From positions 9,388,001 to 9,452,000 of the forward strand of contig SMMW01000575.1 in NCBI GenBank assembly GCA_004794655.1: a stretch of 64,000 nucleotides of DNA, in the 5' to 3' direction. Every line of letters starts with the position of its first letter. Positions within the stretch are counted from its first letter, which is position 1. This DNA comes from Marisa cornuarietis. Lineage: Eukaryota > Mollusca > Gastropoda > Architaenioglossa > Ampullariidae. The notes under the pieces are model-generated. The model was not told the DNA's origin and did no database searches. It saw only the letters and a list, made by a program, of their open reading frames with translations. Made by a program: the position numbers and the translations under genes. Below are positions 38,549 to 51,965 of this stretch, one piece after another.

Positions 38549-41500
38549 GTAAGTATCTAATAAAGCCCGATAATTTTAAGCTGTCTTTTTCCTGCTGCAG
38601 TTTCACTCTGGTTTAATTAATAACGAGAATACAATTACACTCTTAAGTCATGAAGGAAGAAATTGAATTTCCGTTACAACAGAGAGAAAGAGAGAGGTAA
38701 GGTAAAAGATAAGAAGACATGCAGGCAGACAGTGAGAATCTCTCTATGCGGAAATAAATGAACAGTATTAATTGTGTAATAATGAAGAATAATAATGACT
38801 ATTCCCTAAAGAGAAACGTCTTCAAATTAATGTGATCAAGTGATCTTCCATTCTATTTGGGAATGTCCCCCTTCTGTCCACGTGTGTTAAAAGGAAGATA
38901 TATATTTTTTAAATTTTTTTAAGGTACGGGGATAAGTAAAGAAAATAGTAATTTTCCATAGTCTAGATTATGTCGGGACAGTGAGAGGAACTGGTTCACT
39001 ATGTCTAGAACACGGCATATGGAACTTAACCTTTTCTTAATGTTACTTCCCATGATAGAACAGGTGCCTATTTTAGCAAACCAACTTCTGGGTTCTCTGG
39101 GTAAAAGTTTTCCAGCTATAGGCCAGACTAAGCCTCGAACCTGCCACTTTCTTCTTCGCAGTCAAGAAGAGTAACCAACAGGTTGTGAAGCCTCCCAGAG
39201 TGTTTGTAAAATGATTAGATTGAGTTATGAATGAGTGTTTATACTATGATGAAATTTGTTCTTACCAGGTGTTGATAATATGATTAGATCGGGTTATTAC
39301 CAGATGCTTCTAATATGACGAGATCGTGTTATGATCGTGTTATAGCTTCCGTTCAGCCTTATGTCACGGGTTTGTTGAAAGAAATTCTGTTTCATTCAGG
39401 GCCTGTAACGGTGTTTCTTGTTGGCTTGCTGGCACTTCCTCTAGTCATGACAACTATTGGTGAGTAAAGCTTAACATGCACACACGCACGCACTAATACA
39501 TGTAAGTGATATAGGTTATGTAATAATTGTGAGGCTTATATCTATTATGAACAGAATTTGTGCTGCATGACACAAAATGACACAAGACAGGTTGTTTTTT
39601 TTAACCATCACGCTTTTGGCTACTAGCCTCAGGATCTGTACTTTCGCAACTTCGGCCGGCAAGAGACACGCATGCGCAGACAAGATGGAATGTCTAGCTT
39701 GATATAGGCGAGCTGAAGATTCGCACTTGAGACACGAATGGCTATCTCGCGCGAAAGCTCAGTTTGTGTTACGACCTGAGCTTGTCTTATATGACAGTAT
39801 TTGTCTAGAATATAGCGATGTCATCCGCCGAAAGACGACCATTTCGTGCGTATGCTAATAATATTAATGAGGATTTATATGGCGCCTTTCCAAAGATTTG
39901 CTCAGAACGCTGTAAGTAAATAATATATAGAATAAATCATCAACAACCATGCACCATATTCGCGTTTCACAGACACGCTCACGTCTACAACAAACACTAC
40001 TCATACACAAAGTAAATTATAGACACACGTTATGTGCGTTCATGGTCAGGACAGGGTTGTCCATTTGGTGGAATAAGTGGTGAGATAATGACGAATGGCA
40101 CTGATCCTACGGAGTTCAGGGTAAGCAATTCTGCAGACATAAGAAATATGCTGATGAAAATTCTCTTATCAAGAATGACACCCAAGCTGCGGACAGAGGT
40201 GGAGACAGGAGCAGAAGAATATATTATTGAATACAACGATGTATTTAATGTGCTCATACGATCATTCCCTCATATGCTAGAACATGTTTTGAAAATAGCG
40301 ATGTAGTCCGCTCTGAGACGACCATTCGCTCAAATGCTAGAGCAATATATGTCTTGAATTTAACGACTGTAATACCTTGTGAGACGACCATTCTCTGATA
40401 TCTTAGGATGGAAAAAAAAAAACATGAGACTTTAAGGGGACGTTACTGTGAAGCGTGAGTGAGTGAGGTGCGAAGCGAACTGATCTGGAAGCACCTTCGC
40501 TTGAGTTCACGCCCCTTGCGAAGATGGATGCACTTCTCGTTGTAATACCAGGCGGCTGAGAATAGCTTGGGAGAAAACAAATAGCCGCATGGGAATCAAT
40601 AACATTTTGGTGTTAGCAACAACCAGCGTGCGCCTATTTTTTTACGGATTGACGCCCATGATTAATGTGACATAACCTTCCTTGTGGGTGGCTGATTAAG
40701 AAAACAATCTAAGCAAACATGGGAGGAGGGAACTAGAATGCTTCCATCTAATGTTTCCAAATAAAATGTGAATTTAACAAAAAATGTTTATATTCGAGTC
40801 ACAAGGGGAATTGGGTAAGGAACAGAAAAAAAGAGTTTGTGTGTGATGCTGGGACACAGAAAAAACTATTACAAGAAAAGTCTCACAAACAACCTTAAAA
40901 ATTCAACAATTGTTTATTCATTTCATAGTGCAAAGAAAGAGAAGCAGAGATAGTAATTTTAATTCAAACAGAATGGAACAAATAAAACTGTATTTGTTTA
41001 AAATATTCTGAAATTGCGGATTTTGTCCGAAATTCTGAATTTTAAAAGGTCAACAATTTGTTGTTTTCATAAAATGATTGGATAGCAAAAAAGGTCCACC
41101 CGCTAGTGTATTTTGTGTGTGTGTATGTGTGCGTGCGTGCGTGGAGGGGGAAGTATGAGAGAAACAGGTCTATTGCTAGCAGTTAGAGGTCTATAAATGT
41201 TTGTACATGACATCCTACTCTCCGCATCCTGTCCGTGTCTTACAGGTGTCAACTACCTGCACGATTGCCCCGTGGAGCCAAAGTTGCCCATCTACCTGGT
41301 GGTCGGCGGCTGCTTCGGCATCATCAAGCTCCTCTTCCTGCTGTGGAAGCAGATCAAGCGGCACAAAGAGGACATGGGCGACCTGCACGACGACGAGGAC
41401 CTGCTGACCATGACGCGCATGACTAACATCGCCCTCAACATCTTCCTCTGCGTCTGGTTCGCCTTCGGCCACTACTGGGTCTTCCACATCTGGAAGCCGC

Positions 41501-41676
41501 ACTTCACGGCGCCCCTACACGAGCCCCGAAACTGGTGCGACGAGACGGTCTTCACTTTCTCCTTCTGGCAGCTCGTCATCTGCCATGCCGTCCTCGGCTT
41601 CGTCCTCACCCTCTCCTTTATCATGTGTTGCTGCTTCGTCTGCGTCAAGTGTCTCATCGCCGACGCTAAGAGATGA
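38350..41676 (+). CDS. TMEM272-like four-pass membrane protein (three clear 3' exons)
   Basis: Exons 38350-38548, 39400-39459 and 41246-41676 (TGA stop) join in phases 1 and 1 to give 229 residues in one frame. Four hydrophobic segments are seen: one spanning FIFRAFFILSGTW with VFLVGLLALPLVM, then IYLVVGGCFGIIKLLFLLW, then IALNIFLCVWFAFGHYWVF, then FWQLVICHAVLGFVLTLSFI followed by a Cys-rich tail. The pattern of a first helix, then YLHDCP-x-P-x-IPIYL, W-x-x-G-x-x-W, and WCDxTxxxFxFW before the last helix is that of TMEM272-like proteins, a family of unknown function. The first two helices are separated by an acidic-free loop, and a charged loop (HKEDMGDLHDDED) lies between helices 2 and 3. 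The 5' edge is uncertain: acceptors at 38275, 38299, 38350 and 38377 are all in phase 0. Confidence 0.82.
39400..39459 (+). CDS. TMEM272-like gene, 60-base middle exon
   Basis: Sits between gtttcattcag and gtgagtaaag. With the split codons it reads WPVTVFLVGLLALPLVMTTI and completes the first helix begun in the upstream exon. It is too short to stand out alone; support comes from both splice sites, the phases and the fit to the family. Confidence 0.8.
39868..40260 (-). mobile_element. LINE fragment, same family as the 58.3 kb copy
   Basis: Minus strand reads VSTSVRSLGVILDKR and, in another frame, HISYVCRIAYPELRRISAIR, matching the VRNMGFI and YYELIKISAIR segments of the 58.3 kb copy. A frameshift separates them. 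The left end (tatggcgcctttcc) resembles a LINE 3' end. It lies in the TMEM272-like intron. Confidence 0.6.
41246..41676 (+). CDS. TMEM272-like gene, terminal coding exon
   Basis: Begins after gtgtcttacag with GVNYLHDCPVEPKLPIYLV and ends IADAKR, stop. It carries three of the four membrane segments, strong third-position GC bias and no internal stop. The window's best non-TLR coding segment. Confidence 0.9.
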
Positions 41677-41705
41677 CGCCAGCTAAACACCCGTGGCCGG
41701 GTATA

Positions 41706-41706
<1 letters not shown>

Positions 41707-41751
<45 letters not shown>
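41707..41751. repeat. (AC)n in the TMEM272-like 3' UTR
   Basis: 22 AC units beginning 30 bases after the stop codon at 41676, so probably transcribed. Confidence 0.9.
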
Positions 41752-41754
<3 letters not shown>

Positions 41755-44439
41755 CAGCGTGCGGGGGGTAAAGGGGAGAGGTGTGATGACATCATAGTGT
41801 GACATGACCAGTCACATGACCTCATCATTAGCCGGGGGTAGGGGGAGAGATTGGGTGGCGGGTGTCTGTTGTGGAAAAGGGCTCGATGTTTCTCGTGCAA
41901 GAAACGGAAGCTTGGATGACGGTTTGGAGGAAAACATTTTGTTGGATGAGACATGCAAAGTGGAATCTCTCTGGACTTGTTGGGGGGTGGGAGGGAATTG
42001 GGAAACGTGCGTGCAACAGGCAAATGAGTGTTCCGTGGCCCATACGGGTGTGGGAGTGACAGACAGATTTCACAAAACGGTGCTGACGAAATTTGTTCTC
42101 TTTTGCTTGATAGTTTTACGTGTCCTCGCGTGACTTCGTGACGGGGTGAATCGTAAACACGGAAAACACTGTCGATGTTTACTTTTTTTGGAGAAAAGAT
42201 GATCTCGTGTTGGATAAGTTGTTGAAAATGCTGTGTTACTTTGTCACCTCCATAAAGATCCATTATTCCAGACTTGGAGGCCAAGGTACTCGTGCAATCG
42301 TCATGGTGGCAGTAGAGGCTCAGTTGTTAGTGAGCTGTAAGTCTTATGTGACGTTAGCTAATGCGTTCACGTGAACTGCTGGACTGTCAACTTTGACTGT
42401 ATTGGTGATTCGAATCTTCCTGCAGGTTTCAGTTCTTCTCTTGGTGGTACAGCTGTCAGGATAAAAACGGAGAGTGTGTCTGCTCACAGTTCTCGACGGC
42501 CTAATCAAATCTTTTTGAGAGAGAGAAAAACAAAGTTTTATACTTTGTGTACCATCATCAGCTGCTCAAACTTGATGTTTGTGATACATCATGGTTGTGG
42601 TTCATTCCTAAGTTTATATTGTCCGGTGATTTATTTCCCGGAAATCCTCAACACGGCTGCGGCCTCGACCCCAGTTTACCTTTTGAGTCATATCAAAAGA
42701 CATAAAAAAGTGTATTAAACCTTATTTGTGACCAGCCCACGACCTTGCCTCTAAAACCGTCTTAACCTTCGACCCTTCACAAGGTGCTGGAAAGCCTCAA
42801 GCTATTTATGTTAAGTTTGTGTGCTTTTGTCTCAGTCGCTGCTAATGCTAGAGTACATTCATTATTGGCAAAAATGTCTTGAAAGTTTGCGTGCAGGGGA
42901 ATAAGAATATCCTTTAGGAGCACACGTTGTTACAAACTGATTGCTATTCATTTTGAAGTTTATACTCAGCTACAGTGGAAACTCAGAATCGATTATTTAA
43001 AGTCACAAAGTGTGGACAAATCAACAACCCACACAAATAAAAGCCGTTTTATCAGAAATAATTATCAGATACTATTTCACCTACTTACTCCCAAGAAAAA
43101 ATAACGAATCAATCTGGAGCTTTGTCATCTGTATTCCCTGCTTTAGCAGCTCCTGGCAAAAGTCAGGTGATATTGGATTAACTTTCATTTTCCTTTTACT
43201 AGAAATATTTGCAAATTAGTAGCATGTAAGGATGGATTCACGGATTAGCATACCTGTAATTCATTTACATCTTAGAAGAAAGTGATTGATGTGACATTTA
43301 GTAAATATCAAAGCTTAGCTTGAACTCTGGCCAAAGGTACTGTAGGGGTATGTTGATACGTTTTAACATCACCTTTCTCCCCAGCAGACGGCGCAGGAGC
43401 AAAGAGTCCCTTTTTCCGTTGATTTGTTGTATTACGCCATCTGGTGTTTATCTCGGAAAGCAAACTATGTTATGAAAAATTAGGCTTTAATAAATCTTTT
43501 TATTAAAGTTTGTCGAAGTGTTGCTGGACGTGGCATCTGACAAGACGTGTTTGCTTGTGTCCGATATTTCATATCTTTTGTAAAAATCTGCTGTCAAATT
43601 ACGTTTTTGAGGTGCTGTATAAAGTTCTTATCTTCTTATCGCATATCTTAACTCCATTATCGACTGAGTGTCTCGCCACCCACATTATCCGTTAAATTAT
43701 TTTAAAAAGTGAGTACCTGTGTGTAAGAGGAAGCATATGTGTGTGCCTTTGTGAGAGAGTGTGTATATCAGAAATAGAGAGAGAGTGTGTGTTTTCATTT
43801 ATAAGGATGTTGGTGTTGCTTTTTTCTAGTAATGAAACAAATTTATGAACTGAACATAACTCTGTTGCTAACGTAATTTATAATGTGTAAGATACGGCTT
43901 TGTTGTTGAAGCTTCTCTTAAAGAATACGATACCATGATCATGAAAATATAAATATTTCTACTGGTTTCTCCCTAAAATAAAGAAACAAATGAATCGAAA
44001 TGGAGTGTTCTTTGTGCCAGAAAAATATTGTACAATTATTTAATACAAAACCATTGAAAGTGTATAAGCAACATGTGTAGTATCGGAATGTATGTTGCTA
44101 TATTCAACTTCAAGGACTAGTGAGGTGCATTATTTTTTCCTAACGATTGGATAAATCTGTGTGCAAGGTAATATACTGTCAAGTCTGGATGATTTCTATC
44201 TTTTCAGTTCCCGAAATACATACCCACATCACCATGCCGAGAAAAATGTCAAAAGCATGATGTCACGTTTGTACACAGACACGCCTATTTAGCATATGAT
44301 CCCAGCTTTCCGATTGGTCGAGGACTTCACAGCGTGTACAATCATGACATCTGTATTGTCGACCTTATTCTGTGCATGGCTATCATTCTCGGGATGTATC
44401 TCGTGAACGACACGGGACATTCACCCAGGTTTAGGGAAG
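41752..44439. other. 3' flank of the TMEM272-like gene; intergenic
   Basis: Probably starts with 3' UTR. The first AATAAA downstream that I noticed is near 43489, which would make a 1.8 kb UTR. No other coding sequence is supported; a 270-codon minus-strand frame at 41472-42284 is the antisense of the last exon plus UTR repeats. Confidence 0.5.
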
Positions 44440-44769
44440 TAGAAAAACAATGGCACTCTCTCTCCTTTCATATCCGCTACCTACCCACTAATGAATCCTT
44501 TAAGTATGCACTAAAAGCACTCTTCCCTGAGCATTACTCCTAACAACAGTCCACACAATGTTCGTCCATCTTCAATCCCTCTACCTTTTATCGCCTACAG
44601 GCTACTTTCCTACACGTCTTCTTCTGTAGAATCACTCTACCCTTAGTTCTTGTTAGCCGATTCTTCTTTGCATTTTCTGCATTGTCTCCTGTTAATCATC
44701 AGTACTGCTGTTTATCCTTCCGTCCTTGGTGTGTTGTCCATGTCTCGTTCTTGTCTCATAAATCACGCG

Positions 44770-44820
<51 letters not shown>
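44440..44820 (+). mobile_element. LINE 3' end with (ATT)n tail
   Basis: Reads KQWHSLSFHIRYLPTNESFK then YALKALF, the C-terminus of the same RT family as the copy at 58.3 kb (QWKSL-FHIRY-LKTHLF). The shared 3' UTR contains cagtccacacaatg, and the element ends in 16 ATT units (44772-44820). The microsatellite is therefore probably this element's 3' tail. Confidence 0.7.
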
Positions 44821-47800
44821 GCAATGAGATTTGTTCAATCACTAGAAAATTATTGTGCACCACACTAGACCTTATACGTAGAACGTATACGTAGTCTTTA
44901 ATCACTTCCGTCATGGTCAGGAGTGCAACTGGAGAAGGAGCAAGAGAAAATAAAGCATTCGAAAGAAGAGGACAAGCCAAGGTGAGCAGCAGCCACACGG
45001 TTTATAGTTCGAGTAAGGAATCCTCCTACCCATCCCCTTTCTGTTAATCGACCACGTCAGCGTGTCAGAACCGGAGGTTGTCTGGCCAGACGCTCCAGAT
45101 GTTTCCGACAGCAAGCCGAACCCTAACCCGTCATGCCGCTCTCAATGCATCATGGGTGAACGATCGGGCCGCAAATTGGATTACTAAATTTGTATCATTA
45201 CCATTACCAACGATTTTTCCTTCCTTTATTAAGGACTCAAGAAAACAGGTTTTCCATCATTCTTTTTCGATAACAATTTTGTAAAATACGTTGTGACTTC
45301 TACAGGCATGGCAATGTGCTATGGTTTGTGCAACTGAAACTTTCTTTGCAGTACAATGATTATCTTGCTGTTATTGTATTTTCATGTTTTTTCCCTGTTA
45401 TGGTCTCTAAAATTTAAAATCTTTCAGATGATATAGAACAGTAAGCATATTGATAGGGACAATGTATGGGGGCGGGAACAAAAAGAATACGACAGGATGA
45501 AAGAGATAACGGGGCAAGAATACGGTACACAGTGCCACAGAGTTCTGTGATATGCTAACAACAGATGTTTGACCAAAACCAGAATGAGTGGCCACGTGCA
45601 CATTCACAGCTAGATTTTGGAGACAGCAAATATATAATAAACTCCGTAAATAGATCATCCATATTAGAAAATGTGACAAAAACGTAACGTTGGTATTAGA
45701 AATTTGCCACAGTAGCTTGTGTTTTCTATTTTTCCATACAAAGTATTAACGATAAAATACTAGAAAATACAGAAAACATAACGAGAAAATTAAAAAAGGA
45801 ATCTTCTCCTAGTTTTAATTTTGTCGACCTTTAAGCTTTTTTATTCTGTCATTGTATGGGTTCTGATTTAACGCCGTCGACGGTGTCTTCAATCTTCCAG
45901 TTTGACCGGAAGTCGGTCCGCCAAAAACTGGCCGTCTGTGCTTTAATATATTTTAAAGTCAGAACTGCATAAATTATGGTTTCTTCCTTAGCACGTGTGC
46001 TTTGTGCCTGAGCATCAGGTCGTTATTATTGATGTGCTTATGACGTTGGACAGGTGTGTTTGTTGTACACTTACAATGCTTTAATATCGTATGCCTTCTC
46101 CCGTCCTAGCTCCATTCCGAAGACTGTATATGATGTATGATGGATTTCAAAATGTTGCTTTATTGTTCCTTCCCTATTTATATTTCTAAAATGATATTAA
46201 ATTATTAAACACTTCCCAAAAGGAACATTGTTGCAAAGCAGTGTCTGTTTATCTGATTGTGTTAGTGTCTGTGCATGTGTATTTTCGGTTTGGACACTAG
46301 TGCACATGTTTATATACAGAAACGGACTCATGTTTGCGACGTAATTGTGGTGGAAATTATGAAAATTACAAGAGTGAGGTTTTGTGTCTTAAAAATATTT
46401 AGAGGTGGAAAGAATACATGCAATGATCTTCCACATCCTACGAATTTTTTTGGTCTTCTTCTATATTTACGAAATTATATTATAAACAATGTTTTTCATC
46501 ATAGAAAATAATGATAATAAATCATAGCATATAGGCAATTGTAAGATAAGATGTAAGAATGGCGAAGAAATGTGAGCCTTAAATAATTACATTTATCCAG
46601 GCAAGAAAGAAAATAAATTTGACACGTTCTAACAAAAAGATGATACTGGCTAATGCAAATCCTACACGTGAAAACAAAGAAGGAAATCACGTCTATATCA
46701 GGAACAAAACTTTTTGAGAACTAGGCTGCGGATGTCACGATAACGTGTCCTGTAAAGAAATGGCTTGAGACAGGCCTCAAGGCCCAGACCTCTCAATGTT
46801 CTCACATATCGCAGACATAGCTGTAGGCCGTTTCGTCGTTACCTAAAGATGCTTTGAAGACCAAGCGACGAAGGGATTGCAACTGATCATGTCTTCTTCT
46901 ATGTCCGTACACAGATAATGATCTCACGAATAAGGCAGGGGGTACCCACTTCGCTAGTTGTAGCGTCATTCTAACCTTTGTTTTACATGCCTTCTCTTTT
47001 GGACACAAGATGTTTATTGTCCTCGATTTTTAAGAGACTCCTGTTGTAACCTTTTTTACAATCCAGTTTTAGCGTACAATCTGATCACCTGTAGACATTT
47101 ATAGACACCTATCAATGCTGCTGGACCTAAAGTTTATTACTATGACACACCCTTGCGTTTAGTATGAAACAATGTGTTTTAGCACGAACACTGTTCAATA
47201 TTTTAAACGATTTGTTTCATATTGGAACATTATGTTTACATATCAAACACGCGTTAAAGATCTGGGGCGAGTGGCACAACATTGTCCAAAACTGAAAACT
47301 TTCCTACAGAAGAAAATTTAGAAACATTTTCTTTAAAAGCTCAGGCTATGCCATTTAAATGCATTGCACAAACCCATACGAAAAATTAGGCTAACGAGAA
47401 TAAAAATCAGGCTTAAATATTTTGATTTTATTTAAAACAATATCAGTTTTTTTTTTAAATTGTATTGTGCGCTGTGTGTCTATAAAACTGATTACATCGA
47501 TTTAAGGTCTAAAAAGGGTTTAAAATAAGAGATGTGTTGTCCAACTGGGTCCTGCGCTCATCATAGCTTGAGTACATCTGTGTCATTTAGATGTCGAAGA
47601 AGCAAATGTAGCAAGAGAATAAAATGTATTTGTATTCTATAAAATGTTTGAAGAGCGTCGCGATTGGCGTTAATTCTTTAATTAACAGTGATAAGTATAT
47701 AAAACTTACTTACTATTTCCATTTCCATGGTAGCTGCTTAAAGACTTCATGCCGTAATATTTTAGTGTCTGACTTTCAAAGAAGAGACTCGATTTTTTTA

Positions 47801-50800
47801 TTTTTCAAACCCATTTGACGATTCAGAGTAATCGGTATGCTCCTGATTATCAATTGTTCCATGTTTAGTATTTTCGTCCTCTCGTTGTAAGCTGAATGAC
47901 AATGTATAAATGTTACTTTCTTCTTTAAGAAAATGAAAAGAACTACTCAAGAAATTTACTTCGCTTAGTTAAATGCAGATGTTCTAGAGTCTACTAGTCT
48001 ACTGCTTTGTTAGAGGGATAACAAACGGTCGATCGTAGAGCCCACACAGGACAGGGGACACTACAAAGTGAGTTTGCCACAGCCCAATAAAAAAAATTCA
48101 CAGATGGATTCTTTCCCTTTTTATATGAACGCACAATTTTATTTAAAACAGTTGTGTTGACGAATGTCCCTCTTTCACCTTAATTCACACGCACGCACGA
48201 AGGCACACAAAAAAAGAAACTGCTAGAACACAGCTGAGAGGTCAGAGATGAAATCAGCCAAGGGAGCAGGTTGAGAGAGGTGGAGCGCACGAAAGAAAGA
48301 CCAACTACATTTTCCCATCATCATGGAAACACTTGAGTGACGGTGAGGAGCTCTTGAGTTATCCTCCCTTTCACAAACAGTTGTAACTGTAACAAACACA
48401 GGAAGAGTGAGGCAAAGCAAGTGTGGGCGTCGTAATAGGAATGTACATGGAGCTGGGTGGGTGGGCGAGGGGAGATGCTATACTCTCGATGGAATCACAT
48501 ATACCCGTAGGATGAATGCCAGCAGATGACGTGCATCGGATGTAGTGCTGACTGTCAGCCACAGACTTTACTCAGATCGCGCACTCAGCGTAAAGGCCTG
48601 TAGCCGCCATCGCCCATTGCTACTGGCTTCCGGTACAGGCAAAAACCGTTCACTTCCTAGTGACTTAGTGATGTAAACACTGGGGTCTCGGTCCAGTTTT
48701 CTGTATTCATACGTGCCGTTTTAGTCTCTAATCTATTTTTAAAAGTAGTCTGTCAGTTAATGTGAAGAAGTGTTATCGAAGGTTTCATTTATTTATTTTT
48801 TATAATCTAAAAATATGATGCCGTGTGTATTCTTCAAAAAAGTATATATATCGTCTGCTGCAACACGAGCATGGTCATGATCGTGTATGCGAGCTTTTGA
48901 AATGTATAGGTTTTGAATGTAGCTTGGTTGTGATAAAAATACTTGCATTTAGCATATATTAAAAGACTTAATGCTTGGTGTGCACACACACACACACACA
49001 TTACATGAAGACAAAAGCAAAACAGTTTCAGAAATGAAATGTGAAGATATATTCTCTAAATTTTAAAATAATGTTATACTTTGACTTCATTGTCTGCTAT
49101 ATTAGACAAAAAATATGTATTTATTAAGAAAGGGTTATTTATTAAGTAATTGCTTAACAACAATGAAAAATACTTTTTTTGAAAACCCATTACTTTCTTA
49201 CTTTAATTTATATCAGTGTATAACTGATAATGCATTTTTATTCTGTTTTAAACTGTTACAAAATATAATAATAAAAGGATGCAATCTCACTTATACCCGA
49301 GCAAGTTTCAGCTACAGCTGCCAGGTCTAAGACACTGATAACAACAAAGCATGATATGATAAAATTACTCTTACTTTTGACTTTGTAAACAACGTTGAAA
49401 CACTTTATATAATAATAAAGCTCTTTAGTGAGTGACAGATATCCTAGCAAAAAATCTGGCACAGGTGTTTCAAGGGATTATGAAAATGACATTATGACTT
49501 CAGAGGCAGTGCTGTTTATGTTAACGGCATCCAGCTACTGGGCAGTAGAACTGTTACGTAAAGGCAAAATGTAAATATTCTAAATGCAAGCACAGGTGTT
49601 CAAATGTTTTACAATTCTGCTAAAACTATTAATGAAATCCTATTCCCCCATCAATAAAAAATCCCTTTACCAGTATTATAATAATACCATCTTTGTTGAT
49701 TTGTGCTTTATGCTTTCTCCAACAAGGCTGATATTGTTTAGATGAACTGCATGAAAGTGTCTCACACAAAAAAACTCTGGACATATTAGTTTAAAAAGCA
49801 GATTAAAGTGAACTTCAAGTCTTTTCTAGTGTGAATGAAATGTTTACTGATTTCTGGAGGCAAATCCCTTGTGGGCATATCAGTCAGCATTTTGTGCAGA
49901 ACAACATTTTCCCATCGACCAGACTGCACTTTTTAATGTTCACAGTGAATCTCAGTACAGTTTCACAATGTCTTATGATTTTAAGAACACTAACTGATGG
50001 CACAGCTAGACCTCCATTGTTTTTTAACTTTAAAAGACCAGATGGACACTCAGATGTAGGCATGAATAATTATTGTCAAAGAAAGTACTAGCAACTCATT
50101 CTCTTTCTCAAGCCCTCACATCTCCTCATGAGGATAACAGAAACTATTACCTATTATTCATTGATAGCAAAACATAAACACAAAGAAAATCACCCTACTT
50201 TAATCTTTAAATATAATCAGTTAATGGCATCCAGTTGATTTTAACAGCATTTGCTTTGATAAAAACTGATGGCACTGCCGACTTTAGCAACTATAATGTG
50301 GCATTTTGGAAAATGTGAAAGTTGCAAATGATGTGAGCAAATTGCTTCCCTCTTTGATGAATCCCTTTATACAGCTTCTATTGACAAGGTCCTCTATGAT
50401 GCATCTGATAGTAACCTGAAAATGTCAACACACATTTGCATTTGAAAATTAATTACTTTGATTAAATGCACATTTTAAGTAGGCTATATTCTTAAAACTA
50501 TCATTTAGCATTAATTTAGTGTATTTTAACTCATTTAACTTTTACTATGTACATCCCTCAATGCTTTATAGTGCTACAATTTCTTCTGTTGTCTGAAATG
50601 TCTCATAATATGTTAACATTGTATTACATCATAATATCAACATTGCGTCACATCTAGTGTCAAAAACTTCCAGAGATATATTTATTTGTCTGATTAAAAA
50701 AAATCAAATGTAAGTGTGTTAAAGTGAGCGACAGACGACAAGTATATTCGGAGAAGTGTTTACAATTTAACTCATAAAGTAGTTTTTAAAAAGTCCCCAA

Positions 50801-50910
50801 CAAAAGGCATATTTGTAGCGCGTACTGACACTTTCGTCTTGGTTGGTGCAACCGACTGCACAGCATGAGCTCACCATTTCTACAAATGATAAAATTGTTT
50901 GGCTACTGGT
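44821..50910. other. AT-rich intergenic DNA
   Basis: Only MITE copy 5 and a short AC run near 48985 are recognised. Positions 48700-50800 are unusually AT-rich, with few CG dinucleotides and no repeats I can name; they could be a long UTR or intron of a gene outside view, or simple intergenic DNA. Confidence 0.5.
47262..47553. mobile_element. MITE-like element, GGCCAGTTGCACAA family, copy 5 (decayed)
   Basis: Left end ctggggcgagtggcacaac; right end gtgttgtccaactgggtcctg. The interior keeps aaggtctaaaaagggtttaa and aaataagagatgtgttg, matching the right half of copies 1 and 2. Confidence 0.6.
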
Positions 50911-50920
50911 TATATAAATA
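50911..50920 (+). promoter_or_regulatory. Candidate TATA box of TLR-A
   Basis: tatataaata lies about 315 bases upstream of the TLR-A start codon and about 30 bases before a GC-richer stretch that could hold the transcription start. No matching TATA is evident at the same distance from TLR-B. This is based on motif and spacing only. Confidence 0.35.
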
Positions 50921-51226
50921 CAACACGCTCCGCGGCTCTTTCCGCCTGTAGTGTAAGCGCATCATGCCTTGCCCCCGAACTGGAGGAAATCTTCAGTCTA
51001 GAAATCACAGAAGTCTGTGCCGTCAGCAGCGTAGACCGACCTCACGCATGCGCAGGAGAACCACTTGTGTAAAGCCTCCTTTCAACATCCTCCTAACGCA
51101 TGAAGAGCGGGCGTAGTCAGTAAAGCAGCACCAACTTTAGTGAAAAGCGCCAGACTGCGTTTCCTCCTTTGTCGAAGTGATCGTCTGTTTTTCTTTCTCT
51201 TGTATCATCGCAAGCTAAGGACAGCA

Positions 51227-51965
51227 ATGGGCAACTGTCACCTTGTCCTTGTTGTTTTCTTCCTGTGCAGCGTCTTGACCTTCATTGTCACGAACGCCAG
51301 CCAAGAGTCTAGCGGTGAGAAGGATAAAAAGCTTCTAGAATGTACCGAATGTACCACATTGTGCGGTGCCAGCACGTGTTGGACCCGGTTGGATAAGAGT
51401 GGCCTGGTCTTCCTGCTTCTAAACGGTTCTTGCCTTAGCAGTGCTGTTAATGTCGTCATTCCTCCAGAAGAACGCGACACCATCAGCCTGCAGGAGGCCC
51501 AGCAGACCTGCCGTGGGTATTGGATGTTACATAGACACAGCTGTATGACGACCTCGCCTATCAATCTTTGTCAGTTTCCAGCCACTAAGATGGTTGATTT
51601 CTCCTTCAACTGGCTGACAGAGTTCCCGAACTTGTCCTGCCTGACAGAGCTGGTGGTTCTGGATCTTCGCAGTAACTCAATCACAGCCGTGCCGAGAGAT
51701 GCCTTTGTTGGACTGACCAAGCTGCGGGACATCTTTCTCGACTCAAATCAGATCATTCACGTCGACCCTTTCGCCTTCTCCACGCCCTTGCCCCATCTTA
51801 ACAACGTGGACTTGAGGCACAACAAGCTGGAGACGGCCGAGATGTGGTTCATGAACATCTTTCATCGGTTCTGCGAATTTAGCCTAGCGAATAACCACAT
51901 ATCCCGGTTCACTAATGAACAAGGATTCAACATCACAAGCATATTCCAGAGAAAGGCTGGTCCCG
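51227..51965 (+). CDS. TLR-A exon 1: signal peptide, Cys-rich N-terminus and LRRs
   Basis: Encodes 246 residues plus one base of a split codon. A hydrophobic signal peptide (VLVVFFLCSVLTFIV) is followed by paired cysteines (ECTECTTLC) and then LRR units such as LVVLDLRSNSITAVPRDAF and LRDIFLDSNQIIHVDPFAF. The donor follows the AGP-G codons in phase 1, at the same place as in TLR-B. The frame is also open 29 codons upstream of the chosen ATG, but only this ATG is shared with the paralogue and is directly followed by the signal peptide. Confidence 0.92.

Noticed and set aside
41472..42284. 270-codon minus-strand open frame
   Set aside because: Antisense of the TMEM272-like last exon and its 3' UTR, containing a poly-Cys/Val stretch from the AC repeat.
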